From JAHBNG01 sp039028975 (GTDB taxonomy: Bacteria > Chloroflexota > Anaerolineae > Caldilineales > Caldilineaceae), in the NCBI GenBank assembly GCA_039028975.1, contig JBCCHB010000008.1:62001-126000 (forward strand): DNA of 64,000 nt, given 5' to 3'. Below, piece by piece: positions 37,401 through 49,700 of the stretch (position 1 is its first letter; every line of letters starts with the position of its first letter). The notes under the pieces were generated by a model that worked only from the letters and a program-made list of their open reading frames with translations, had not been told where the DNA came from and did not search any database. Made by a program: the position numbers and the translations under genes.

Positions 37401-37545
37401 CTGTATAGAGTACAAAGTAGGCGACACCCAGTGCGAAGGATTGGGCAAAGCAGAGACCAATGGCTAAGCCTTCACCTGGTTCGATACCTACAATACCGAG
37501 AAGAGAGCGCAATCGTGGATTAGAGGTGCTTCTGTTTTCTAACAT
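34417..37545 (-). CDS. NTT/MFS-like membrane protein fused to HEAT repeats
   Basis: This protein has 1042 residues. The first ~430 form about twelve membrane helices (FAQSFALGVAYFVLYTAGTA near the start) resembling the ATP/ADP-translocase-like branch of the MFS. A large cytoplasmic part follows. Helical HEAT-type repeats run from about residue 470 to 750, with motifs such as LLTDEKNSVRRAALQAAGRV and ELRNGAVVGLLRHGGI, and a helical tail completes the protein. Proteins of this fusion type are found in filamentous bacteria, but their substrate is not known. The ATG at 37545 is preceded by a weak ribosome-binding site. It follows the polyketide synthase gene on the same strand behind a long hairpin. 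Nucleotide transport is not implied: without the NTT substrate residues checked, only the fold is suggested. Confidence 0.8.
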   Translation of the reverse strand: MLENRSTSNPRLRSLLGIVGIEPGEGLAIGLCFAQSFALGVAYFVLYTAGTAIFLTYFDASAIAYVYVIAAVLLILIGFYFNRLEQRISLSMLLLGSMGSLLLLYCLLRIGLWASASSAWASWWAFLLIVALRISWTLINLVTWALAGRLFNVRQSRRLYPIIVFGSVLAIIISGLLVQPLIALVGIPNLLWFAIGGVAATVGLLVLTMRLFQRKVATVNHQPTAHMSIGASVNTNRLSWLMPFRDRYILWMLALTVLSALSTYLLEFIFIREANSYYQDTVAYASFFSSYLGIATLFILVVSVFSGTLFERLGHRTLLWSNAAAISFFAILTLIGYLLAGQWSILFWLVVLTKLSDDVLLIATSTATRILYQPLPASQRVWVQTVLESMVSPAAIGLVGLFLLSMQLIGELSTSQLLLILIILTLGWSYASTKVYDTYRIALRKALSNRRIVSSDPDETTADHTQVLLEGLQSANPGTVLYSLNALFNAKSADGGATSRLLGRKDAGVLCQRLPALLSHPAEAVRLELAQRLANLDWIMTELRSKEVPSWIPILQERLQVESSNQIRAVLCQSLIAQAEAEGDDQLIEIATQYLSSADSELRNGAVVGLLRHGGIQGVLVAGPRLLAFAQSTVATERALAAQLVGEVGDARFFQPLVPLLTDEKNSVRRAALQAAGRVRNMALWPKVAEALAEQATRRSAAQALLLGSTDVLPSMANQFYHMDQNSEMQATLARVVGQIGAAPDLNDAEKGSAAHLLWQWATRIENARLVQAEIWCGLRRSRVEAKDEEMHIARDRIERELAHVSWLLGAWMAVNQSHREGRDGEERDDAPISISTADSLLGAALVNELNLSRKMLFDLLALLGNRSLLTQVRRILERYAFNLEGTPPNKSLPNQAMDSHSANSTQPDNEEQFAYAQEVLDDLLPPDLKTHLIPILSGKLDEGQRESLQEVFPSPAIGYAGWLVKLVNSSDAQLMPWTKACTIFVAKQRIHAQQSIPVNQSSHAVETPLRIPEPKQLALTDAIKAHQKSQHLLIRETARWE

Positions 37546-37654
37546 AACATCAATCAGTGCTGAATGGTCAGCTGCGTGGTCTGATAGCTATCGTAACCCT
37601 TAGAGTGATTATGGTGTGATTCATAAGTGTAAACTTACCAACGGGTGAATATGG

Positions 37655-37724
37655 AGGAAGCATCCCTGATGCGGGTTTGGCCCATGAAGATCGTTGGACG
37701 CAACCCGCATCAGGGATGCTTCCT
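37655..37724. terminator. Long perfect inverted repeat after the polyketide synthase gene
   Basis: The arms at 37655-37677 and 37702-37724 pair perfectly over 23 bp around a 24-base loop (core GCATCCCTGATGCGG). It lies in the 206-bp gap between two minus-strand genes, just past the PKS stop. No T-tract follows, so it may be a factor-assisted terminator, an mRNA-stabilising hairpin or a small mobile palindrome. Confidence 0.7.
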
Positions 37725-37751
37725 GAGCTGGGTTGACTTTTCGTTTCATCC

Positions 37752-40700
37752 TTATGGTCTCAGATCCTGACCGCAGAGTGCAGACAATCTGGCTACAAAA
37801 TTATCCATCAGTGCCTCTATCGTCTCTTGTCGATGCAGGTTTTCACTATAGCGCCAGCTTATCCGTAGCTGTGGACCCATAAACCCTGCGCTGATGCTAA
37901 ACAGCCGACCGCGCTCATTGTGGGGGGATGCCTCCATATCGGCATGAATCACTGCTGTGCTGGATCCGTCTATCTTTTCAAAGGCCATCTGCATAAACTG
38001 GTTGATCATCTGCCCGAAGTAGTTCATCTTTATTTCGGGCTGAGGCAAAGCTTCCAAGGCAGAGACCAACGGGGCGTCTTGGCTAAGGTAGCGTAGTAGC
38101 CCATAGCCTATGCCTTGGTTCGGAATCTGCTTGAGCTGGGTCGTCGTCAGGGTCAACAGGTCTGCTGAGCTCTGGGTCTGGCCGATGTCGAGCAAAAAGG
38201 GCGAGCGATTGTTAAAGAAACCGACGGTACGGGTTAGATCGATATCGTTAAAGAGGGGGACCCGGCCATGTCGCTCTAATTCAACAAGCAGAGCAGATTG
38301 CCCAGACCAGCTAGCACAGCTTTGGGCCAACGCAGCCAGCAGAATGGCTTCAATGGTCACGCCGTCGCCGACCCGCGCCCTCTGCTGAATCAGTTGAGAC
38401 TGATCGAAGTCTAGCAACCGATCCACCTCCTGCTCAGAGCCGTCGATGTTTGGACCGATCTCGTAGTCTCTCGGGAGGGGCTTTACAGCCGTTCTTACAG
38501 GGTCTAGCCAGTAGTGGCGTTCGGTCTCAGCCAGATTCGACGAACGAGCCACCGTTTGTAGTCGCTCACTCCAGGCTCTGTATGACGTGCTTTTGGTGGG
38601 TAAGCGGATAGCATCGCTCGTCTCAAGCTGTCCATAGACGGTAAAGAGGTCTTGAAACAAGATGAGGGCAGAGCGCACGTCAAAGACTAGGTGGTGGAAA
38701 ATAAAGAGGAGCTGGTCTGGTTGTTCGCCACAATCAAAGTAGATGACCTGCCAAAGGGGGCCGTTCGCCAGGTTGATAGACGTCTGGCGCGCTGCCATAG
38801 TCTCTGCAATAGCAGCCTCTTGGTCACTTGCATCCAGGCTGGCCATGTCTAGCACGGTCAATGGTGGCTGCTGGTCGGGAAGGTGATAGTGCTGCTGCCA
38901 TGCAGCTTCTTCATTGGCTTCATCTCCAGTGGCCTCTGGACCTGAGCTTGTTGTCGTCTCCTCAAAGCGCAACCGCAAGGCGTCATGGTGAGCCGCAAGA
39001 TATTCGAGCGCTTGTTCTATATAACCAGTCTCCAACTCTTTTCCGAGTGCCAACATCAAAGTCCCATTCCAATGGTTGCGCGCAACGGTAACGTTCTGGA
39101 AAAAGTAGTGCTGAATGGGCGTCAGCGGCACAGGTCCCACCAACAGTCCCTGCTCACGCGACTCGGTTTCATCACCATCAGTCCCATTACCATCAGTCTC
39201 GTCACCGTCGGACAATGAACGGTCCCATTGGGCCAGCGTCTCTGCCACTAACCACTCAACGCTACTCCCCTCAAAGAACGCTCCTGTGGGAAAAGCTACA
39301 CCTAGCTCTGCTTCAAGCTGTGCCTTTAGATCGGCCAACATCAGCGAATCAAAGCCAACGCTATGAAGGGGTTGATTAGGAGGAAGCTGCTCTGCCGATA
39401 GCCATACAACCTGGGCAATTTGGGTTTGTAATTGGACCGTGAGCTTCTCGCGCTGGCTTTCTGGATCGAGTTCAAGTAGGGCATCGCGAAGCGCATTCGA
39501 CTGGGTTGGCGTAGAGATTAACGCGTTCTTGTCTGGATTCAGTATACTTGTCCCTAACGTTTCTAACTCATCGGCCAAGAACTTGGTACGGCAGAGATAG
39601 CGCTGCACTTTTCCGCTGGAGGTTCGGGGTAAGTGGCCTGGCTTAATCAAGAGAATAGCATAGACAAATAGTTCATGCTCCGCGCTAACGGCTTGACGGA
39701 TGGCTTGGGCAATGGCCTCTACATCTGGCTGGCGGTTTTGTCGAGTCACCTCATGGACAATGACTAGATGCTCTTCATGATCTTGATTTTCTCCATTCAG
39801 CTGTTCGTCGTCCGATTTGGACCTATCCCCTAGCTGAATTGAAAAGGCCGCGCCACCACCGGGTTGTAAGCCGACATGGCTTTGCTGGGCCGTTAGCTCC
39901 ACATCTTGAGGATGGTGGTTACGACCACGGATGATGAGCAGGTCTTTCATCCGCCCGGTGATATAGAGTTCTCCATCGGCCAAAAAGCCTAAATCGCCGG
40001 TGCGTAAGTAAGGCCCATCTTCGCCGCTCTCTACTTCACTCGCCAATCGAGCCCCAAAAGTCCGCTGGGTCTCCCCTGGCTGTCTCCAATATCCTTGCGC
40101 GACACTTGGTCCAGCAACCCAAATCTCGCCAATCTGGTCTGGTGCACAGAGAGTATTGGTTTCGGGATCCACAATTTTGATCGTGTGGCCAGGTGCGGGC
40201 TGCCCACAGCCAACCAAGGTTCGCCCGGCCTCCTCCTGTTCCAAATCTGACGGAGCTAAGGCTACTTTGTTCTGAGCCAAAGGGGCGCTTAACCAAACTT
40301 TGCTCACCGGCGGTTCTGCTATCGAGCCGCCACTTACAAAGACAGTCGCCTCTGCCAATCCATAGCAGGGGTAGAAGATCTCTGGCTGCAGACCGAAAGG
40401 CTGGAATGTGTTGATGAAGTGGCGTATGGTCTCTGCCCGCACGGGTTCTGCACCGCTAAAGACGACCTCCCAGCGGCTAAGATCTAACCGGCTGAGATCC
40501 AGTGTGGATCGGTTCTCTTTCGCCAAGGTTAGTTGGTTTGCCATGCGGCGGTTACAGAGATCATAAGCAAAGTTGGGCGCGCCGCTGATGGTCGCTCCTG
40601 TTTCTGAGATGAGTTCCAGCCACTCTAACGGTCTTTGTAAAAAGGTCGCAGGAGCTATCAACGTGCTGCTTCCTCCGCAATAGAGGGTCTGCAGAAGACT

Positions 40701-43700
40701 GAAGAGACCCATATCGTGGTATGGCGGCAGCCAAAAGACGCCTCTTGTCTCGGAGGAAGTTTCTAGCTTTTGGTTCATAACCGCTAGGTTTGCTAGGGCA
40801 TTCTGATGGGAGATCATAACGCCCTTGGGAGCCGATGTAGAGCCAGATGTATATTGCAAAAAGGCAAGTGTATCCCTATCTACTGTTGGCCTCTGCCAAG
40901 TTGCCTCGCTGCCAACCAGAACCCCATCAGCTCCCTCATCATCGGCTACCAACCAGGAGAGAACGGCCAGATCAGGCAAGTCTTTCAGGCGTGGCGTCAG
41001 TCGGTTGTGGATTTGACGCTGGGTCAGTACAAAGCGCGCCTGGGCATCCGCCACAATGTTGTGCAAATTGGGCATAGCTCGATTGAGACGCGGCGGGTAG
41101 GTGGGAACGGCGACAGCCCCCGCGTACAAACAGCCCAAAAAGCCAGCAATATAGTCGAGACCAGGTTGATACATCAACAGAACCCGCTCTCCTGCTGCGC
41201 CCGTCTGCTGCAAGGTCGCGCCAATGGCTTGAGCCTGCCGGGCCAGTTCTCCATACGTGGTATGAGTAGAGCTGCCGTTAGCCTGACGAAAAGTAAACGC
41301 TGACTGCTGGGGGCGGGCTTGGCTTTGCTCCTCTAATAGATCGATCAGTGAAGAGATAGTATCTGGATGTATTGTATTTGGGTGCATCAGATTTGGTTGT
41401 GTTGAATTTGTCCTAATCGGACGATGTGGATTTTTTGGCGGCTTTGGGCAGGCGTCAATCAAGTTGCGCAGCACCTCTAATATACCGTCTCCCAATCGCT
41501 CAACCGTACTCGATTTGAAGATATTTTCGCTAAAGACCAATTCGAGTAGTAGCTGCCCGTGGAAAAGATGGCCATAAATATAGAGAAGGTGTTTGGCTTC
41601 GTTCCCTGGCCCGTAGGAGCGACCTAGTGGCTCTGGGGCTTGCTGGAATAGGTCGGTGTCTGTGGCTATACTCTGCATCAAGCTGCCGTGGTAGAGAAAC
41701 TTGATTTCGGTATCGGGATGGCTTTGGAGTGCTTCCCTTATGGCGGAATCTGGACTCAGGTTACGTAATACACCATAGTCTAGCCCCTGATTGGGTAGAC
41801 GACGTAGTTCATCCCGAACGTTTAGCAGCAGTTCATAAGGGGTTGCGTCAGGCTCTTGTTTGAGATAGATAGGGTAGATGGTGTTGGCCCAGCAGACACT
41901 CTGGGAGAGATCGACCCCTTCGAGCAGTGCATCTCGGCCGTGGGCTTGGGCCTCCACCCACAATGAATCTCCATCAGCCCACTCACAGTAGGCCTGAAGC
42001 AGGGCTGTCAGAAGGATATCGGGAACTTGAACATCAGCCGCCTTTGTGAGGTGGCGGGTCAACGCTGTGGTCTCCTCTTCGTTTAGCTGCAAGATCAGCT
42101 TAGCTGGGTTGTGGTCATCATTGAAGCCCTCGGGGAAATCAACTGGCAATGGTTGAATCGGCTGCTGGATCCTCTCCAACCAATAAGGAGCCGTTGACTG
42201 ACAGCGTTCGCTTTGGGCATAAGCAGAGAGCTGTTGCACCCACTCGGTATAGCTTGTGTTCAGTGGCGGCAAGGTCAATTCTTGTCCGTTACGGCGCTGC
42301 TCATAAGCAGTTGCCAAATCTGTCATCAAAAGATAGAAGCCAAAGGCATCCAAGACAAGATGATGAATCGCCACAAAGAGGCGACCTGCTTGCCCTGGTC
42401 CCATATCAAAGTAGACAAAACGTGCAATCGGCCCTTGATGATAGTCCAGGCTGGCTTGGATTGATTCAATTTGGAATTCAAGGGCTGCTGCCTTGACAGG
42501 CTTTGGCACATGGGTCAGAGCAATCTGGTCGAGCAGCGGCTCTTGACCCACAGGTGCGATTCGCTGCTGGCGGTGGGGCAAAGAAGTGGAATCATCTTCA
42601 GCAGCTTTATCTTCAATGTACTCATCTTCGATGATGCGGATGCGTAGTGGCTCGTGGCGTTGATAGAGATCATGGATGGCTTCTTCCAAGATCGTCAGAT
42701 CCAGATTGGGGGGTGTTTGCAGTAACCCGGCGATATTCCAATGGTGCGGGTTGGCATAACCGCCATCAAAGAACCAATGCTGGTTAGGCGCCAGCGGGAA
42801 TTCTGCGGTCAGCGCGGCCTGTTTATTGGTCGCGGCGTCACTTCGTGTTGGCTCCTGCTCCAAGATTGGCAGCAGTTCTTCCTCTAGTTGGGCAAGGGTG
42901 AGGTCAGGATTGAAATGCTCTATGGGCACCGCGACCCCTAATTCACGGCGCAATAGATTCGCAAGTTCGACCATCATCAGCGAATCCAAGCCTAGATTAT
43001 TCAAGGGTTCACTGGTGTCGATTTGGTCTACTTGGAATTTAGTGACGCGGGCGAATACCTGTTCGAGCGTCTGCCGCAGGAGATTGGCCTGTTCTGCGGA
43101 CGGGATTGCGCGCCAAGCTGGCTTCTGTTCAGGCTCCTTTTCTACTTTTACTTGCTGCTGGACAGCCTCGGGTGACGAGGCATCTGCCATTTGAATTGGT
43201 TCTTCACTCTTTACTAAATTTGTCTCATCTGGTTCAGCTTTCACTAACGTAGTCTCGGCCAGCGGTATCCAGTAGCGATTTGGGGCAAAAGGGTACGTGG
43301 GCAGACTGATCCGTTGCGGACGCTCTGCCCGATAAAGCTGTTCCCAAGGAATTGAACCGCCTTTAGTCCACAATAGGGCTAACTTGACAAAGTCTTGGGT
43401 TTCGATGCATCTGGTAATCATTTCTGCTCCCACCAGACCCTCGGTGAGAATTTTCGCTTCCTGGGACGTCTGCGTCAAGTCCCCCTGGAAGAAGGTGGGC
43501 ATTGATGAGCCGATATCGGCGCTGTTTAAAGATGTATTGTCTAAAAAGGCTTTGAGCCCCCACTGCAGTTCATCATGGTTCTGGACGAGAATGGCCAACC
43601 GATCCGACATCGCCTCGCGCCCAACTTGCAATGTGTAGGCCAAGTCACTTAATGAAGGTACCTCTTCCGAATCCTGGAATCTCTTCACAAAATCCAACAT

Positions 43701-46700
43701 CTTGGCCGCATAAGCTCTTAGCCGCTCCTGACTTTTAGCCGAAAGCACAATGATCTGCTGGCTGCTGGTTGCTGGCTGCTGGTTGCTGGCCGCTGGCTGT
43801 TCATACTCCTCCAACACAAGATGGGCGTTGACGCCACCAAAACCAAAAGAATGAACGCTGGCTCTCCTAGGCAGCGGGTTGCCCTCCTCATCAGCTTTAG
43901 GAGACCACGGTTCATGCTCATCGGTAATATAGAAGGGGCTCCCATCCAGTTTAATGTAAGGATTCGGCGTTGTATAATTCGTGAGGCCCGGCTTGACCTT
44001 GGCTCGCATGGCCTGAACGACTTTGCTCAATGCTGCCATACCAGAGGCTGCCTCCAAGTGTCCAATGTTCGGTTTCAGGGAGCCGATTTTGCAATGACCC
44101 TCTTCCTGGATGTTGCTATTTAATTGATCCGTCAACGTGGCAAACGCTTTACGAAATGCTTCAACTTCAATCGGATCCCCCAGCTTGGTGGCCGTGCCGT
44201 GAGCTTCGATGTAGTCCACGCAATTGGGAGAAAGCCCCGCCCGTTGATAAGCTTTGATGATGGTATCGGCTTGCCCTTCCAGGCTCGGTGTGGTCAGCCC
44301 TTGACCTCGGCCTCCGTGATGAACGGCACTCCCTTTGATCAATGCATATATGTGATCCCCATCAGCAATAGCTTTGCTCAAAGGTTTTAGCAGCACCGCA
44401 CCCACTCCCTCGCCACGCACATAGCCATGAGCCTGATCACCAAAGGTTGCCACCTGCCCATCGTGACACAATATCCCCATCTTATCAAAGGAAATATGGC
44501 CATCTGGCGACAGGATAAGATTGACGCCGCCAGCAATCGCCATCTCGCACTCTTGGTCGTGAATCGAACGAATTGCTCGGTGAATAGCCACGATTGCACT
44601 GGAGCAGGCTGTATCACAATGCTCGCTGGGACCATGCAGGCTAAGTAGATATGAGACCCGATTAGCCAGCACTGAGAGTGACATACCCGTTGGACTGTAG
44701 GCATCTGTCGATCTATTATGATGGTAGAGAATTTTGGCATAATCGTAGGAGCTAGCGCCGACAAAAAGTGCGACCTGCTTTTCCGACAATTGGGATGGCG
44801 TATACCCTGCATCCTCAATCGTCTGCCAAACCGTTTGTAAGAAGAGACGCTGCTGGGGATCCATCAACTCGGCTTCTCTGGGCGTAATGCCAAAGAAGGC
44901 GGCATCGAACTTATCTATATCGCTAATGAAGGCACCCCACTTAGCCTGTGTTCTGTTATCATGCAGGGTAGAGTCACCATAAAGCGCGCGCCAATCCCAG
45001 CGGCCGGGCGGAATCTCTGTAATGAGATCAGCACCCTCTACTAAGTGCTGCCAGAAGATCTCCAAGTCGGGCGACCCCGGCATTTGGCCGCTCAAACCAA
45101 TGATAGCAATGGCCTCATCCTCCCCCAGCCTTCCCCTGTCAGGGGGAGGAACCATTCCTGGCCTTTCCACTGGAAAGTTGGGTAGGGGCTGGAGAAAACG
45201 TTTTCTGGATGAGATGGTTGCTAGTGAACCGTTTTCCGGCACAATTGATGCCAGTGACGATTCAACTGGGCTATTGGCATCGACCTGATTCTGACGGCGC
45301 AAGCCTTCGCCAAATTCCTGGGCCAGATGGTGGCTCAAGGAGTTTAGCGTGTTGTGTTCAAAGAAGAGCGTGGGTGCCAATGTCAACTCGTAGGTTGCAT
45401 TGAGTTTGTTGGCCATCTCGGTGAGCGTAATTGAATCAAAGCCATAGTCGCCGAGAATCTCATCGCCATCAATGTCTTGGGGGCGAATTTTCAAGATTTC
45501 GGAGACCGCTGCGACCAATTGCGTTTGGATCTCCTCCGCCAACTCGTCGTGCCTCTGGTTACGTTGTGTCTTCGCTGGTTTTGCCTCTTTGGAGGAATCT
45601 TTTGTTGTGGCAATGTTAGAGAAGAGTCTGCCTCTTAGTTGGTTCCCCATGCCATAGGCAACCAAAATCTGCGGCTTGCCAGCGTCCATCATATACGTCA
45701 ATGCTTGTTGGCCAAGCTCCGTAGGCAGTGGCATTATGCCCGTTTGGCGCGTCATCAGCATCAAACTCTCGTCATCCACTCTCATACCCCCGTCTGCCCA
45801 GAGGGGCCAGTTGATGGCGAGAGTATGGCCCGATCGTTCTCCCATTTCGACCTGCTTTTGACGATGATGGGCAAAAGCATCGATGAAAGCATTGGCCGCT
45901 GCATAATCGGCTTGACCAACATTGCCCAATACACCAGCCGTGGAGGAGAAGAGGAGCATGAAATCAAGGGATTCAGCTTGGGTCGCAGCATCGATGTTGA
46001 GGGTGCCTGCTACTTTGGGGGCCATCACCGCTGCGATTTCTTCCTCAGTCTTGTTGAATATGAAGCTGTCCCGCAGCACCCCCGCACAGTGGATGATGCC
46101 GTTTAGCTGACCAAACTCTAATTTGATGCGCTGGACAACTTCTGTCACCGCTTCTGGTTGGCTGACATCGGCTTGCAGATACACAACTTGATGCTCATGA
46201 GAATTCAGTTCGATGAGTAGCTGTTCCCCCTCAGCGCCCAAAGACGAACGCCCTGTGAGAATCAGGGTAATGCCCTTGTTTTGCTCAACACTGTTTTGCT
46301 CAAAGTGAGCCGTTGCCAACAGATAACGGGCAAAGATACGGCCTAGACCACCCATGCCGCCAGTGATCCAGTAAACACCTCGCGGCTTAAGGTAACTGGG
46401 TTTGATATCAGGATTCTCTGCTGGCGCGTTCAAGGTTATCTCTGTCAGCGCTTTCACCTCGCGAATGTTCTGTTCGCCATAGCGTACCTCCTCCACAACG
46501 CCTAAACGACTATGTCGCATTTCTGCCCTGAAGCGAGCGACAAGCGGTTCGCTAGATGGCTTGCCAATGGTGAGGATTTTCGCGCCGATCTTGGGCTGTT
46601 CCAGGGTAGCTGTTTTGAGCATCCCGACGATTGGTGCCAGCAAATACGGGGCAACATCCTCTGTCGCCACAACCAGCATCTGATGTCCTTGTTTAGAGGG

Positions 46701-49700
46701 GCTTTCAACTTGGGTTTTGATATGAGACCAGACGCTTTGCAGCCACTGGCTAATGCATGTTTCCGTGTTGGCGGTAGACATCCCATGCATATCTGGCGAA
46801 GAAAGGGAGACAACCTCTGCTGGCTCAAGGGCGGTTGCGACCGATGCGACCGCCTGCTCATCATATCCCGCCAGGAAGAGTGTGCTGGCTATCGATGCGT
46901 CGTCCGCGGCGACAGCTTCATCCAGAGGTCGTACTTGCCATGCTGGCGTGCTGTAGAGCATCTCTGTTTCCTGGTTTTGAGGCACAACTGCTCGTGCCGT
47001 AAACCCTTTAAACTCAAGACAAATGGCCCCTTGCGCATTGGTCAAGGATACGTCATATTTCATAACAGGGCTGTTAGTCTCACGCTCAGTACTGAGGCAG
47101 ATATAGGCGTAGCCCTCTTCCTGAAGGGAATCATATACATTGACTTCTGCCACGGTAAAGGGCAAATACAGCTCTGCCCCTGGCCGCGTCTCTTGAGTTA
47201 AGGCCAAACCGATGGTTGCTTGCAACGCTGCATCCAGCAGGCTGGGATGCAGACCAAAGTCTGTTTCCTTCACCATTGATGGTAGTCGAATCTTTGCCAG
47301 CACTTCTGTCTCGCTTGCCTGAATTTCTGTCAACGCCTGGAAGGTAGGACCATAGGTCAAACCCTGGTTGGCAAAGCGTTGGTAGCAATCTAGAACGTCC
47401 AACGTGCTGGTACAGCGGGCCAAGATAGCCGGAATATCGAGGATGCCTGGCGCGGTTGATTCGCCTACTATCACATTCCCCTGGCCATGAATTAGTGGCT
47501 CACCTTCGCCGCTACTGCTCAACTCAAAGGCGATGCTGCCATCTGCTTCGGGATAGAGGCCAATTTGAATCTCACAGCCGCCATCTGGCACAATCAGTGG
47601 TCTTACCCAGACGACATCCTTCAGTTGGGTAACTTGGCTATCATCAACAGCGATTTCTGTTGCTGCTCGTACCATCTCCAGATAGGCCACGCCAGGCAGA
47701 ACCTTCATGCCTAGGACTTGATGATCTCTCAGGAAGAACTCGTTACCAGTAAAAATGGTGCTGAAGCGTTGCTCGGTCAAGGTTGAAGTATTCTGGTGGA
47801 CTAGCGGATGCAGTTTACCCACGCTGTTCACCCACTTAGGCGATACATCATAAGCAATAGGTATCTTTGATTCGGTCATCCAGTATCGCTCTTTGGCAAA
47901 GGGATAGGTCGGCAGCGAGATGCGCTGCGGATTGTCACCTTCATAGAGCAATGGCCACTCTATCTCACCCCCAGCTACCCAGAGCTGGGCGAGTTTATTG
48001 TACTCTTTACCATCAATGAACGATTGTATGGAGGCACGTCCCTTTTCGCGTTCACGTAACAACTTGGCTTTCTGTTGACTGGATTTCGTGCTCCCACGAT
48101 ATAAAGCAGCGCTTTCCATATCCATTTGCCGATACTTGCGCAGATGCTCTTTGACATCCGTCAGGTTTGAGGCCACGAAGGCAAGCCGCTCTTCCATGGC
48201 TTCCCGACCGACTTGGAGGGTATAGGCGATTTCCGCTAAGGATGGTTGATGGTTGATGGTTGATGGTTGATGGTGAATAGCGTTGGTTACCTGTGCATGC
48301 AGCTGTTGAGCCAGACTATTGGCTGAATCCGTGGGTGTAATCATCACGTTCAGGCTGTATTCTTCTTCGACCCTGGCTCGTAGATGGGCTAGCTGTACAG
48401 CATCCACACCACACTCGTCAAAGGTTTGGTCATCCTCAATTTCAGCGATCTCTATGCCGAGGATGTTGGCAATCATCTCTCGCAGCGATTGGTAGATAGT
48501 GTGGAGCCCTAGCGTTTCATCAGGTGCCTCTTGTGTTTGAGGCGATGATGGGAACCTTTCCAAATAGACCAAAAGCTTGTTAGCGTATTCTTGCAATCGC
48601 TCTTCATTCCTAGCCGACAATACAATGATTTGCGGGCCGCTGGTTGCTAGCTGCTGTCTACTGTCTGCTGGCTGCCATTCTTCTAGCACCACATGAGCAT
48701 TCGCTCCTCCAAAGCCAAAGGAGCTAACGCCAGCTCTTCTGGGCATGGGTTGATCAGTATCGTCCATCAGCGGTTGCCATGCTTCAGTCTCCGTGACGAG
48801 ATAGAAAGGGCTCTCGCTCAGGTCGATGTAGGGATTTTGCTCCTCAATGTGAAGGTTAGCTGGCAGTGTCTGATGTTGGAGGGCCAAGATCACTTTGAAT
48901 AGACCAGCCATACCTGCTGCTGTTTCCAGATGACCGACATTGCTCTTGACAGAGCCTAGCCCACAATGGGGAGTGGTGGGTAATGCCTGCCCAGATTGTT
49001 GGTAGAGTTGAGCAAACGCCTGTTTGAGGCCATTGACTTCAATCGGGTCTCCCAACGCAGTGCCGGTGCCGTGAGCCTCGATATAAGTAACAGTAGTAGG
49101 ATCGATATTGACCTGTTCGTAGGCACGCACCAGAAGAGCCGCCTGGGCTTTGGGATTAGGCGCGGTAAGTGAGTTCGCATGACCGCCGTGGTTCTGAGCT
49201 GTGCTGCGGATGACGGCATAGACATGGTCGCCGTCGGCTTGGGCTTGGGCCAAAGGCTTCAGTATGATAGCCCCCACTCCTTCAGCACGAACATAGCCAT
49301 TGGCGCGCTTGTCGAAGGTTTTGCAGCGGCCATCCTCAGCCAGCATCCCAGTTTGGTCAAAGGTGACAAGAAGCTTTGGGTTAATGATGGCATTGACGCC
49401 ACCAGCAATGGCCAGCTCACAGCTACCACTCTGCAGGGCCTCGACCGCTCGATGGATGGCGACCAGCGCACTGGAACAGGCAGTGTCAATGGCTTCACTA
49501 GGGCCGTGAATGTCTAGCAGGAAGGAGACGCGGTTTGCTAGGACTGAGTGGCTACCACCCGTTGCCATGTGGGCCTCAGCCTGGGGGCGATACTGCTTGA
49601 TGACCTCCATATAATCATGGGAGGCAACGCCCACAAAGATGCCGGTCTGTGAACCAGCCAACGCGCTTGCCCGATAGCCAGCATCTTCAAGACAGTGCCA

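Noticed and set aside
40806..41303. 165-codon plus-strand frame inside the FAAL region
   Set aside because: It is antisense to conserved adenylate-forming motifs, with no ribosome-binding site or recognisable product.
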